A stretch of 36,065 nucleotides of DNA from JBLHKE01 sp047619485 (GTDB lineage Bacteria > Verrucomicrobiota > Verrucomicrobiia > Verrucomicrobiales > DEV007), in assembly GCA_047619485.1 (NCBI GenBank), contig JBLHKE010000005.1:1-36065 (forward strand), read 5' to 3'. The translations under genes were made by a program, and so were the position numbers. Within the stretch, counting starts at the first letter, position 1. The number at the start of each line of letters is the position of its first letter. Of the stretch, positions 1 to 12,700 are shown piece after piece. Under the pieces are notes generated by a model. That model saw only the letters and a list, made by a program, of their open reading frames with translations. It was not told the origin of the DNA and ran no database searches.

Positions 1-2
1 TC

Positions 3-3000
3 GGCACGACAGTCTACTCCGCAGGCGACGCCTTGCCAGCCAACCAGGTGGTCACTTTGGAAAACGGCGAGATCGTGAGCATCGGTGACGTGCAATACGG
101 GGATCTGGATGATGACAACATAGTCGACCTGGGAGAAACCGCAGAACTCAGTGCTGACGCCATGGGCTTGTCACTGCTGAACGCAAGATTTGGGCTGGCG
201 CTAGTCACCCCGACAGACACCCGCGACACCAGCAGCTACTACGGGGTGAAGGCGGGCGCGACTTCGGTGGGACTCGTGGGCATCGACGGCATTGACCTGA
301 CCTTGAGCAATCCGGAGTTCGAAGCCAACGGCGGTACCGATTCGGATCTTTCTAAGCCGGATCGGGTGGTCGATTTCAGCCAGGGCGACCTGGCGAACTT
401 TGCGATCAAGACATCGTCAAATCCCGCCGACGACGTGGTTCTCGATTTTTCAGGAAGACTGATCAAAGCATCAGGGACGGTTCACGTCGGCCTCCTCAAA
501 GATTCGACAACCATGCAGGACTTGGTGACGCTGGACGGATCGGTAGCCATCAAGATCTCTAGGGATCAAATCCGCCTGCGCAACACGCTCACTGGGGAAC
601 TAGAAAACGGGATGGTCGATGTGTCGGTGCTTGAGATCGGGGTCTTCGGAGCCACCGCGACAATTAGAGCCAGCCAGATCGACGCGACGCTAGATGATGT
701 CACCCTCGGCGGACCGGGTGGAGTGACCGTTGGCTTAGCCTACTTTACCCCTGACACGGACAACCCTGACGACAATCGCAGCTGGATGGGCTTGAAGACC
801 TTTGGCGGATCCCTCACAGCCACTTCGGGTGACTTCGAGATCGGCCTCGAGGATATCGCGGTCACCTTGAATACGGGCTTCGGCAAATTGGGAACTGCGG
901 ACAACGATACGGTCGTCGATTTCAGGAAGAGCTTCGAGACCGATCCCGACGCCGGATCGAACGACGGCGCGCTCCTAGTCGATACCGGCGGGCGTAACGC
1001 GGGTGAGCCGGTCACGGTGCGGCTCGACTTCGAGCGGGGCGCCAAGTCGGTTTCCGGCAATGCTTCGCTGGTCATCGGAGATTATTTCTTTGTCAGTGGC
1101 GGCGTCAGCCTCAACGACGATGGGACAAGGATGGTAACACTGACGGGCGAAGGAACGCCCGAGACGGTCTCGGTGATGGTCAAATCAGTTCTGGTGACCG
1201 ATGGCAGCGTGTTCGCTGGAGACAACGGCCCGTTCTTGAATGAGGACGGATCGGAGAATCCGGAAGCGGTCGGCTTCTCGCTCACTGGGGTGAATTTCGC
1301 TTACGTGACCATGACGGAGGTCGGCGGAGCCGGGCGGAGCTGGTATGCGGTCAGGGCGGTGGCATCGTCGGCGTCCCTGGTGGGAATCAACAACCTCGAA
1401 TTATCGGTGAATTCGGCAGAGGTGTTGATCAACGGGGCAGACCAGGACGGCGAGGTCGTTGATTTTCAGGAGAGCTACGAAGGCGGCGTGCTGGCCATCA
1501 CGTCCGCGGGCGAGAATCCGATCACCCTAAACATCGGCTACGACGCCGCAGTTACCGAGGTGATGGCGGACTTCAATCTGGTCATCGACGACTATGTCTT
1601 CATCAGCGGGAGTGCGGCCTTCAAGAAAGGCCGCACCGGCACTGCCATCTTGAGCGATGATCCGAATGGCGACCGTCCGGTCAACGTCAGCGTGACCACA
1701 GTTGGCGCCTCCAGTGTCAACATTTTTGCCGGGGTCAACGGTCCTGCTGGAGCCGACGGCGCGATGGGCTTGTCGCTCGTCAATGTCTCCTTCGGACTCG
1801 CGCTCATCAAATCGTTGAAGCCGGGCGATACCTCCAGTTACTATGGGATGAGCGCATCGGCAGGCTCGGCGGAGATTGTCGGACTGGACGCGGAGTTCCA
1901 ATTTAAATTGGGATTCGAAGACCTGAACGTCCGGGTGAATAGCGGCACCGACGCCACCACGCCTGGTCGGGTCGTCAACTTCCTGCTGAGCGATCTCGAT
2001 GGCATCGCTGGTGCCGACGGAGGTCTGTCGGTTGCCACCGCTGGGGATCCGGTCGTCCTCGAATTCACCGAGAAATCGATCGAGGTCTCCTCGGAAAACG
2101 CGGTGTTGGATATCGGTGGTTTCGTTCAAATTCATGGTGGATTTGCCTTCACCAAATCCGATTCCCAGTTGGTGACGCTGTCGGACGGGAAATCGAAAAA
2201 CGTGGCGGTGACGACCTTCGGATTTAACGACTTGAACGCCTTTGTCGGCGCGGGCCCGTATTTTGAGTATCCCGACTTCGCCTCCGGCGACCCGTTTGTG
2301 GTGACTCACAACGCTGACGCCACCGGATTGCTGCTGACGGGAGGCAACTTGGCGCTCGCCCTGTTCAAACCGGTCACCCGCAGCGACACCAGCTCCTACT
2401 ACGCGGTCAGCGCTTCTGCAGACACGCTCACCTTACCCGGTTTCGACCTGGGCGAATCGAGTTCCTTCACGCTGGACGCCAGCGGCTATCGGATCGAGGT
2501 CAACGGTGGCAAAGATGGCGCCACCTCGGCCAAGACCTCGGTCAATTTCATAGCGAGCTACGGTGAGGATGGCCTCCCCGTTCCGACATCGAGCACAACG
2601 GGAGTCACCTTTGACTACACCTCGTCGCTGGTGCGAGTGGCAATCGCGGACGCCACCCTGATTATCGACGACTACGTGCATGTCTCGGGGGGCTTCTCTT
2701 TCACCCAGCAGAAAAACCTGACAGTGACCTTGACCGCCCCGGGGGAAACGCTAGGGGCGCAGCGCACGGTTGACGCGCTAGTCTTCGGCGCAGACAACGT
2801 CAACATCTTCGTCGGCAGCGGACCGTATTTCGTGGAAGGCACTGACATCCGTGATGAAGGCGCCGTCGGGCTGGCGCTGGAGAACGTCACTTTCGGATTG
2901 ATGATGATGCGGGACACCGCGCAGAACTCGACCAAGTACACGGCGCTAAAGGCGAGCGCGGATCGAGTCGGCCTAGTGGGAATCGATATCCTCAAGCTGT

Positions 3001-3764
3001 CGGCCTCGGACATTGTGGTGGAATACAATTCCTCCAACGTTACGGAGGTGGTGGACTTCTCCGCAATCGCGGGCGGCAGCTATCCGCTCGACACGGGCAA
3101 CGGAACCGTCGCCATCGACTTCGATCAGCGTCTGCTGAAGGCTTCGGTTTCCGACGCGGAACTGCAGATCGACGAGTATGTGTTCATCCGCGGTGGCTTC
3201 GCCTTCGAGAAAGGAGAGGTTCTCGTGGATGCGCCATTGACCGGCGGCGGAGGGACGAAGACCCTGAGTTCGATCAACATCGGCGCCAACGACCTGACGA
3301 TGTTCTTCGGAGTCAATGGGCCGTACCGCATTGACGCCAACGACAACGGCCGGATTGAAGAATTAGAACCCTCCAACGAGGATGCCATCGGCCTGGCCGT
3401 CACCAACCTGGACTTCGCGTTCACCCTCCTCAGACCGACCAATATGGAGGACAAAACCAGGTACATCGCGCTGAGGGCAAGCGCGGATGAATTCAAGTTT
3501 GTCGGCACCGAGATCTTCATGCTCGAGGGTTCCGATATCAATGTGGAGCTGAACCTGGCGAGCCGGAAAGGAGCCAGCGGGCCATTGCCGGTGGTGAACT
3601 TCCTCGCGCTGGCTGACCCCTACGTCATTGCCACCAGCACGGACACCTCCGAGACCTTGGATTTTGACAGCAGGCGCATCCATGCCTCTGCAGACGACGT
3701 GTTGGTCAGGGTTTCCGAGTTCCTCTATGTGAAAGGCGATGTGGCCCTCGACCTCGGCACGCGG
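3..3764 (+). repeat. A-module array, copies A1 (partial) to A7
   Basis: A diverged module of about 165-190 residues repeats in tandem. Each copy has, in order, a 'GLALxNVxFGLALxKP' strand pair, 'SSYYxLKASADxVGLVGID', 'VVDF', 'LDFxxxLIxAS', 'DDYVFISGGFAFxKG' and 'IGAxNVxAFVGxNGPY'. The GLAL-type anchors start near 162, 729, 1269, 1764, 2319, 2865 and 3387. The DYVFISGG-type anchors are near 1080, 1587, 2121, 2670, 3171 and 3714, a spacing of 501-549 bases. A1 and A2 are the most degenerate and A5-A7 the cleanest. The FVGxxGPY segment is often followed by Asp/Asn-rich stretches that look like calcium-binding turns. I do not recognise this family. The strong strand alternation suggests a stacked beta structure. 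The array probably begins upstream of the window. Confidence 0.82.
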
Positions 3765-6700
3765 GAAACCGTGACGATCAACACCGGAATTCCTACCGAC
3801 CTGGCTGACCTTGCCGGACAGGGTGCGCTGGACGCGGTGCGCGACGTGCTCAACTCGCTCGCGAACGAACGCCAAACCCTGTTCGATATCACGGACTTGC
3901 AAGGCGCGCGCAAACCGGATGGGTTGATTTCCGTCGGCGAGCTGCGAGTCCTCCATGGCGACTCCGCGACCTCATCGACTAGCTACGTCTCGACGATCGG
4001 CGAGCTTTACGCGATGGGTGCCAGTGCGACCGATGTGGTGGCATTGGACGAGGTGACGCGAATCCTCGATGTGGATTCGAACGGAACTCTCACGGTACAA
4101 GAGGCGCAGATTTTTCTGGCAGACGGATCGCTTGCCCTGACTGCTGATGCCGACGGCGACGGGATTCTCGAACTGGGGCAACTCGATGCCTTGAAGAGCC
4201 AGGTTCGGGGCGCCATCGCAGGTGCCATCGGCGACGTGCAAGACAAGATCACCGGCATGGTGCGTGACTTGGCCGAAACCATCGCGACTGAATTGCAGAA
4301 GGTGCTAGCGGAAGCCGAGGAGGCGGTGGGAGGTTTCGTGGAAGGTCAGCTCAACGCAGTGACCGCGGGTCTGGCCGATCAAGTGCTTGATCCATTGGTC
4401 AATCAGGTGGTGGATTTCGTCGCCGGCGATCTCCCCGAAGCCTTGCAGAGCCTGGTTGCCGAATTGCTCAGCCCGATCAAAACTCAAGTCCGCGCCGCCT
4501 TCGAGAATGCGCTCAAGGAAGCGCTTGCAGGTGCAATTGATGGGATCGCGAGTTCCGTGTCTGCGGCGATCGACGCCGGCGTGGGCAAGGTCGAGGAGCA
4601 GCTCGTCATGGCGATCGAGGCGGCGATCCAGCCGCAGATCGCCCGGGTTTTGGCGAAGCTGGATGCGCTGATCGACAAGGTCGAGGACAAGCTGGCTCCG
4701 GTATTTAATCGCTTGCAAGGCATCGCCAACCTCCAGTTTTCAGATGACTTTGCCACCCTCAGCGGCATCGAGGTGGATGTCACAGCAATCGGCATCACCG
4801 ACGCCACCGCCTTCGTCGGAATCGCCACTGGTGGTGAGATCGATTTCTCTCAGCCGCTCACCCAGCAGGTGCTCAATGACCAGGGGGCGCTGGGATTGTA
4901 CGTCAGTAATTTGAATTTGGCACTCGGCCTGTTTGATCCAGTCCTCAGCGAGAAGCTCCCGTCGTTTACGGCGGCGAAAATAGACTTCGTTGAGGCTGGC
5001 TTTGCCGATGGAGGCGCGGGCATCCTCGAACTGTCTGCGGAGAATGTTCTGGTAGAGCTGAACCTCGGGGGGCCGCTGGTGTCGGGCGCGGCAGGCGTGT
5101 TGCGGAATGCGACGATCGATTTCGTCACCAGTTTCCCCGATGAAGATGGCCAGGATGGCGTGCCGCCCGGCTACCCGGTGGAGACCGGATCTAGCACGGT
5201 AGAATACCTCGATTTCGAGGGCGAGCGCATCCTCGCCAGTGTCGGGAACGCGACCCTTTCCATCTCTGAGTTCGTCTATATCAACGGCAGCTTCGCCTTT
5301 GAAAAAGGCGAGGTGCGGGAGGTGGCTCTGACCGGCGGGCTGATCAACACGCTCGGGGGCGATGCCTTCTCCGACTTCGTCGATGGGGTGAACAACACCC
5401 TCAACCTCGGCATTGATCTCAATGACTTCCCGGCAGCGGGAGCCACCAGCACCACGGTGGAATTCATGACCATCGGCGCAGCCGACGTCACCGCGTTCGT
5501 CGGCATGAATTACTTCACCGATACCGGCGGAGTCAATCCCGACCGCATCGGTTTGGAAATCAACAATTTCGATTTTGGCCTGGCCATCATGAAGCCGACT
5601 AGCCTGTTGGACTTCTCGAAGTACTTCTCGCTAAAAGCCACTGCAGACGAAATTTCCCTAGTCGGCATCGACGACGTGACCGTCAAGGCTACCAGACTCT
5701 TGGTCGAGCTGAACCAATCGAGCCCCAGCGTCTACGGCGCGCCGCTGTTCCCAGTGGTGGATTTCGCCCATACCGAAGAATTTGCCAATGAGCAGTTAAC
5801 CTTGTTCGACACCAGCGGCGGCGACGATGGCGGTGGAGATGGGCGCATCACCCTCGGAGAACTGGCCACCCTGAATGACCAGAACAACGCCGGAATAGCG
5901 GGGCTAGACTTGGTATCCCTGGATGACCAGACTCGGGTCGACCACCAAATGTTGTTGGGCTTCCTCAACACCAATGACACTGGGACTAGCCGCGGCGTGA
6001 TCGATATCGCCGAAGCGGCGGCCCTGCTAGGCGGGACGGCAGCATTGCAAGTCGTCGAGGACGCGGATGTTGACGAGGACGGGAAGATCGACCCGCTCGG
6101 CTTCGAGTTGAATACCGGCACGGATGCCCCACCCGTGTACCTGGACATGGAATCGGCATTGGTGCGCGCTCAGGGATTCCTTGAAATCAACTTGCTGGAC
6201 GTCGTCTACGTCACCGGCAGCGTCGGCTTCGAGTTAGGACCGGTCGAAACCGTGATCCTGGAGGATGGCACCACGAAAGAGGTCACCACCATGAGCATCG
6301 GTGCAGCCAACGTGACCGCCTTCATCGGCGCCGACGGCCCGTATTGGACCGACCTGGACGGCGACCATGAGGTTTCCTGGACGGATGCCGACGGGAATCC
6401 TCTCGATCCGGCAGTAGCAGATACGCACAACATCGGAACGGTCGATGCCGACGAGACTGCGGAACTCAGTGACGAATCCATCGGCTTCCATATCACCGAC
6501 TTCGACATCGGCATCCTGGTGATGGCCGAACTGGACATTCAGAACCCCAACATCTACCTCGCTGCCAAGGCGAGCGTGCACAGCTTCGGGCTGGTGGGGA
6601 TCGATATCCTGATTGCCCAGGGTGAATTCGAAATCGAGATCAATGTCGGCATCGGGGCGGATGGCATCGGGGCGGTGAATTTCAAGGAGAGCTTCCCGGA

Positions 6701-9700
6701 CGAAGATGGCGACGGGCCGGATCAGACTGGCTTCGAAGTCAACACCGGCAACCCGGACTCACCAGTGCTGCTCGACTTCGACGAGTTTCTTATTCGGGTC
6801 TACCTGAAGGGCGGCCTCGCCCTGCAAATCGACGGGACGAACATCTTTGCGCTGGGTGGGGAGTTCTTCTTGGAGATCACCAAAACTTCCATGGTAGTGC
6901 TTGCGAAGGGCAGGCTTGCAGTGGCCGGAGATCTCGATGAGAACGGGGTGGTCACCGACGGGATCCTGACCTTTGATGCCGATGGCATTTTCCGCTTCGA
7001 TGAAAGCGGCATGGTGGTCCGGCTCCTGCTCACCCTGGAAGCCCAAGACATCCCCGAACTCGAGTTCTCCGGCAAATTCTCGATCTTCATCAACACGACC
7101 ATGGAGGATGTGGATATCATCATCCCCGATAAGTTCGACAACACGTTTACCGGAGAAACCGTGAAAGATGGAAATCGGGTCGTGGTCATCCCGGGCGAGG
7201 CGCCGCAGTTGGCCGGTGTGCCCGGCAATGGTCCTTCGGCCTACTTCGTCATCATGGGCGAAGGCAGCCTGTCGATCGCCGACGTGCTGACCTTCAATGG
7301 CAAATTCCGCTTCGGGGTGGAGCTGAGTTCGAGTGAAGGTAGCGACATTCAGGTCATCATTCGTCTGGATATTGCGGCCACCCTTTCCCTCGGGCCTCTG
7401 GGTTCCGTGGAGTTCAATGCGAGCGCGGAGATTGCAATCGGCGGCGATAATCCTGGGTTCTCCCTGTATGCCCAGCTGAAAGCCGATGGCCTGGGAATCG
7501 ATCCGATTTTCACCCTGAGTGGTGACCTGGAACTGAAAATCAACACTCGGAACAAGGAATTTGTGGCGGTGAACGGCGAAACGGTGCCGGCTGCCCCGGA
7601 TGGATTCTACTTCGAGATCGCCATCACCGGCCTCAAGCTGGACCTGCTTGGTGGAGCCATAACGTTCGAGGGCTCGGGATTCATCCGAATTCAAAACGGT
7701 GTGTTGCGCATCGAGATCACCAACCTCTCCTTCGATTTCTTCGGGCTAGCGACGATCAAGGCCTCTGGATACTTCCAGAGCGACGGCACGTTCTACCTCG
7801 AGTTGCATGGCAAGCTGAACCTGGGCGCCGCTGGAACCGGTATCTTCGGCACCATCGATGTCACGATCGGGCGCGAATATGAAGTGGGTTTCTCCGACCC
7901 GGTCATGTACGTGGATGGAGAGATATCCGGAAAGGTGAAACTCTTCGGGATCACCCTCGCGGGGGTGACCGTGGGCATCCGTTTTGACGGGATCAGCGGG
8001 AAACTCACCGCGCGGGTCAAGGTGACCATCCTAGGCATCTCCAAGAGCAAGACCTTCACCATCGGATACCTGGCGGTGCCGCCACCGGTTTTCATCGCCG
8101 GTCGGCAGAACGACTCGAACTCCGGTCTGACGGCGAATGATGTCAGGGGGCAGATTTCCCAGCGTAGCCTGTGGGATAATGATGATCTGGACACCAACAA
8201 CGGAGTCCTCTACCTGAACATCGGCACTCGGGCAGATCTCCGCAGTATCCCAGCCTCGTCGGCTGGAGGGGTTTTCCGTGTCGACGAAGACGAGTATTTC
8301 ATCATCGATCAGATCTCCAGCGCGCCCGGCGTCGGCCGCGACGGCAATCCCCAAGACACTGTGCCGGCCGGCTCCGAGACTCTTCAGATCACCGCACTCG
8401 GCCGCACCCAGACATTCCGCGGAGTGCACACGATCGTGATCCTCGACGCGGGCACCGGAGACGATATTGTGGTGGTGAATGAGGGCGTCACCTCGTCGAT
8501 CAACTTCCACGGCGGGGAAGGCAACGACACCTTCGCCATCTACGGAACCGGCGGGGACCGGGTTGAACTGTATGGCGACGGCGACGAGGACGACCTGCTG
8601 ACTGGAACAGGCGTCGTGGCCGAAGTGTGGGCCGAGGGCGGCTTGGGCGCCGATGTCATCCGCCTCGAGGGAAGCGGCAATACGACGGTCTTTGGCGGCT
8701 CCGGGACGGATCAGATCACCACCAGCTCTGGCATCGATGTCATCCACGGCGGACCGGACAACGACTTCATCACCGCTGGCCCAGGCAGGGACACGATCTA
8801 CGGCGATGAGGGCGACGACATTATGGATTGGAACTTCGGCGATGGCAACGACATCGTCTGGAATGGCGGCAGCGGCTCGAACACCTTTAACGTCGTGCTT
8901 ACCAATGCGGTGGAGAATGACATCGAACTGGATAAACGGGGAACCACCGCGGAATTCGGTGGCGGCGCAAATGGCTTCGCCTTGACGGCGACCGTGCCGT
9001 CCGCCGTGGGTGGCGACCCCGAGCTGGTCAACCTGCCGTTCACCGGCATCGACAACTTCTCCGTGAACACACGGGATGGCCAGGACGTGATCACGGTCCA
9101 GGACATCGAGTATCCCAATTCCGCCGACAATCTCGTCAACGTGCAGATCGACCTTGGGGGATCAGTGCTCGATCTCAGTGGCGCAACCACCGAAACGCTG
9201 ATCGTCTCCTCTTTCACCGACACCTATGAGGGCGATCCTGACGGCACGGGTTCGAACGTCCTCGTCTTGAATCAAATTGTCCACGGGGCGAACGACCAGT
9301 TCACCGCAGTTCCCTCGAACGACTTCAGCCAGACCTTCGATTCACAGGTGACTGAGACCTTCCAGGCTGGTTACTCCGTGACCGACACGTTTACCGCCTC
9401 GAGCGGAACATCCCTATCCGAATTCACCCTCTCGCAGACTCCGGTCAACGCTGGCCTGGTCGGCGAACCGGCTAGTATTCACTCGGTGACTCTGGTCAGG
9501 TCGCTGCCGTTGGATATGGTGGACTATAACTTGGCGGGTCAGGAGCTAACGCTGATTCCCGATGGCGTGGCACTGAGCCTGCACGCGATTTCACTGGATG
9601 GGACTCAACTGCGCGTCACCTACGACAATACCGAGGAGATCTTCGTCGTTTCGAGAAATTCATCTCTGACCGAGTTCCGCTTATCGCAGATCCCAGTTGA

Positions 9701-12700
9701 TACCGGTTCCGTCTCGGTGACGCTGGTCGACTCGACCCGGCTGTCCGCGTCGGCCTATGAGCTGGATTTGAACTTGAAGAAGTTGAGTTTGCTCGAAGAC
9801 GCGATGGACGATGACCAGGTGATGGTCACGTACGAGCATGGATCCTCCGCAGTGGAAGACACCTTCACGGCAAGCAGCAGCACATCGCTGACCGTCTTCG
9901 AACTTTCAGGCGTCCCCATCAGTGACAGTTCAGTCTCGGTCTCAGTCAATGACGAGCCTCTGGTGAACCCCGCTGATGATAACAACCCCGACAACGACGA
10001 TGACCCTGTTTTCTACACCGTTGACGTGGGTCGGAGCACACTGCGCCTGCACACGGTCGAGGATGATGACAACACCGTCGTGTTTACCACCGTCGAGGGC
10101 GACAACATCGTGGTCAGCTACGACCAGACGGCCACGCTGCGGCTGAGCGATGACGCCGTGACCATCGTCAGTATCGAGTCGGGGGGATCCACCCTGGACC
10201 CCGCAACGTATACGGCCCAAGCCGGCTCGGACAGGTTGACGGTAAACGCCCAGGTGTCTCCCGCTGACCAGCTGAGCGTAACCTACTTGCGCCGGCTTGA
10301 GACTCTAACGCTGGACGGCGAGCCCCGCGCGGGGACGGTGACCGTAACCGTCGGCGCCGATAACCAGCTGACGGAGGACGACTTCGAGGTCGACGCCGAG
10401 GCCGGCACGCTAACGCTGGCGGATCCGGTCGAAGACGGCACCCCCGTCACAGTCGAATTCGAGGGCCGCATCATTCTCGAATTGAATGATATTGCCGATG
10501 TGAATGGTCTGACGATGGTCAGGCTTGGCCTAGCCGACGAGCCTGATGATGCGGTCGACTTCATCCTTAGTCCCGACGGCGATTCGGTCGAACTCGTCTC
10601 GGCGGTGATTCCGACGGGGATGATTGCGGACGTTCACATTGCTTACCAGAAACTCGATTGGGTAAGCGATGTCTACACCGGTCTATCCGAAACTAGTTTC
10701 CCTGCCTTGACCCTGCCGGGTGATCTGACCTTGCCAGTTGAGCGCCCGGAACTGGTGATCGTGACACTGATCGATCCGACAACTGACCGAACCCGAACCC
10801 TGACCCTCGACCCCAGCGAATTCCAGGTCAACGGGCAGACGGTGGTGATCAACCTCATCGGCTCGACAGAGTTGCCGTCCGCCCCCGACGGAAGCATCGA
10901 TGTGGAGGTTCGCTACCTGCGCAGCAGCCATCTCAGCGTGGTGCACGACGGCGAGGAGCTGGCCGATGCGGATTACACGCTCGACCTCTTCAATAACACC
11001 ATCACACTGGACTCCCTGGCGCGGACGGCGGGCACCCGCTTCGAGGTCATCTACGAGACGGACGCACCGCGGCGATTCCAGGTGCCGGTCAGCCTCGGGG
11101 TCACCGAGGGACCGGGGAATCAGGTGATCCTCAATGGTGGATCTACCAACGACAACTTCGTCGTGGAAGCCGTGAATGATATCGTGGACATCACTTGGCA
11201 GGGCGTCACGGCGTTCCAGTTGTTAAATGCGACGCGCACGCCCCACGATCCCGGTGCCACGCACGCGACCGACAAGCTGGAGATCCGCAGCGAAGGCGGA
11301 AATGACCGCCTGCTGGCCAACGGCGTGCAGGTGAATTCTGATTACATCGAGATCACGTTCGTGGCCGGAGACGGCGACGACGAGCTCATCGGATCCCGCT
11401 TCGACGACAAGCTGTTCAGCGGTCGCGGTAGCGACACGGTGGGCGGCGGTCCGGGTGTCGATTTGTTCAGCGACACCAGCGCTGACGGCTCTGGCGACAT
11501 CGACACCTTGGTGGAAGAGATCGATCGCGACATCACGCTGTTCAACGACACGCTGTTCGTCGGAACGATTGTCGGCGACAACGGGGTGGATGCGTTTGCA
11601 AGATTCGAGATCACCGACGAGCAAGCAGCCAACCTCGAGCAGGACAGGAACAACACCGATCCCGACAAGATTCTCGCCCCCATCGTTCTCGGCCTGAATG
11701 ACCAGGGCAATGTGTATGCGCCGGGTGCCGAAGTCGAGGATCTCGGGCAACTGTTCGAGGCGGCGATCATCCGCGGTGGTGACGGCAACAACCTGCTGGT
11801 ACTTGGCGACCGCAACAACGAAATCACTGTGGCCGGTGAGGCTTACCACTCCCCCTCCCTTTCAGGCACCATCACCATGGTGGCGGGAGAACCGCATTTT
11901 GTCGGCCTGACCCCTTGGCAGGGTCCGGTGACTTTCGACAACCAGCTCAACGCGGAGAACACTTTTAACGAATACTACTTGATCAACTTGCCAGGTGACG
12001 GCGGCGCGCGGGTTTCCATCGTCGATAGCGGCGGGACTGGCGGCTACGACGAGCTATATGTTTACGGCACCGATGAGAACGACAACTTCGTCCTGCGTGC
12101 GGGGGCATCCACGGACATCACCGCGGGCATCTTGATCGCCGGCGACCCGGATGATTCCGCCCGCGACCAGGTCAACTACCGCCAGGTCGAACGGCTCACC
12201 ATCAACAGCCTGCGCGGCGACGACACCTTCCTGTCGGATGACACCTCGGTTCTGACGGTCATCAACATGGGGCCAGGCAAGGACAAGATCACGGTGGGCA
12301 CGGTCGGGCAGAAGTTTGATACTGGCAATCGGACGGCGGAATTCCCCGAGGGCATTCCGGTGGCCGACGAGGAAAACATGACCAACGGGAACTCCGCCAC
12401 GCTGATCGTCAACGGCGGAGCGGGCGACGACGAGTTCGAGGTCAATCACAACTTGGCCAAGCTGTTCCTCAACGGCGGTGCCAACGACGACGTCTTCGTC
12501 ATCAACACCTTCCTGGTGTTGAAGGAGAACCCTGATGACGCGGATGACATCACCAACCTCGCGGTGCTGTTCGGCGGAGCCGGAGCCAACCGCTACGAGT
12601 ACCTCCAAAACGGCCCCGTCCATATCGACGGGGGGACTGGAAACGATACCGTGGTAATCAACGGGACACCGATCGCGGACACTTTCGTGGTGACCAAGAC

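Noticed and set aside
1527..2309. 260-codon open frame on the minus strand
   Set aside because: Antisense to A modules A3-A4; other minus-strand frames overlap it in the same place, which is typical of shadows.
6759..7694. 311-codon open frame on the minus strand
   Set aside because: It lies wholly opposite the open plus-strand frame. Its translation has no recognisable motif and is His/Gln/Arg mixed as expected of an antisense shadow of Asp/Ile/Gly-rich sequence.
12213..12221. RGD tripeptide as a cell-adhesion signal (also near 34092 and 35537)
   Set aside because: It falls in Gly/Asp turn motifs, where chance RGD is expected; integrin binding has no support in a probable environmental bacterium.
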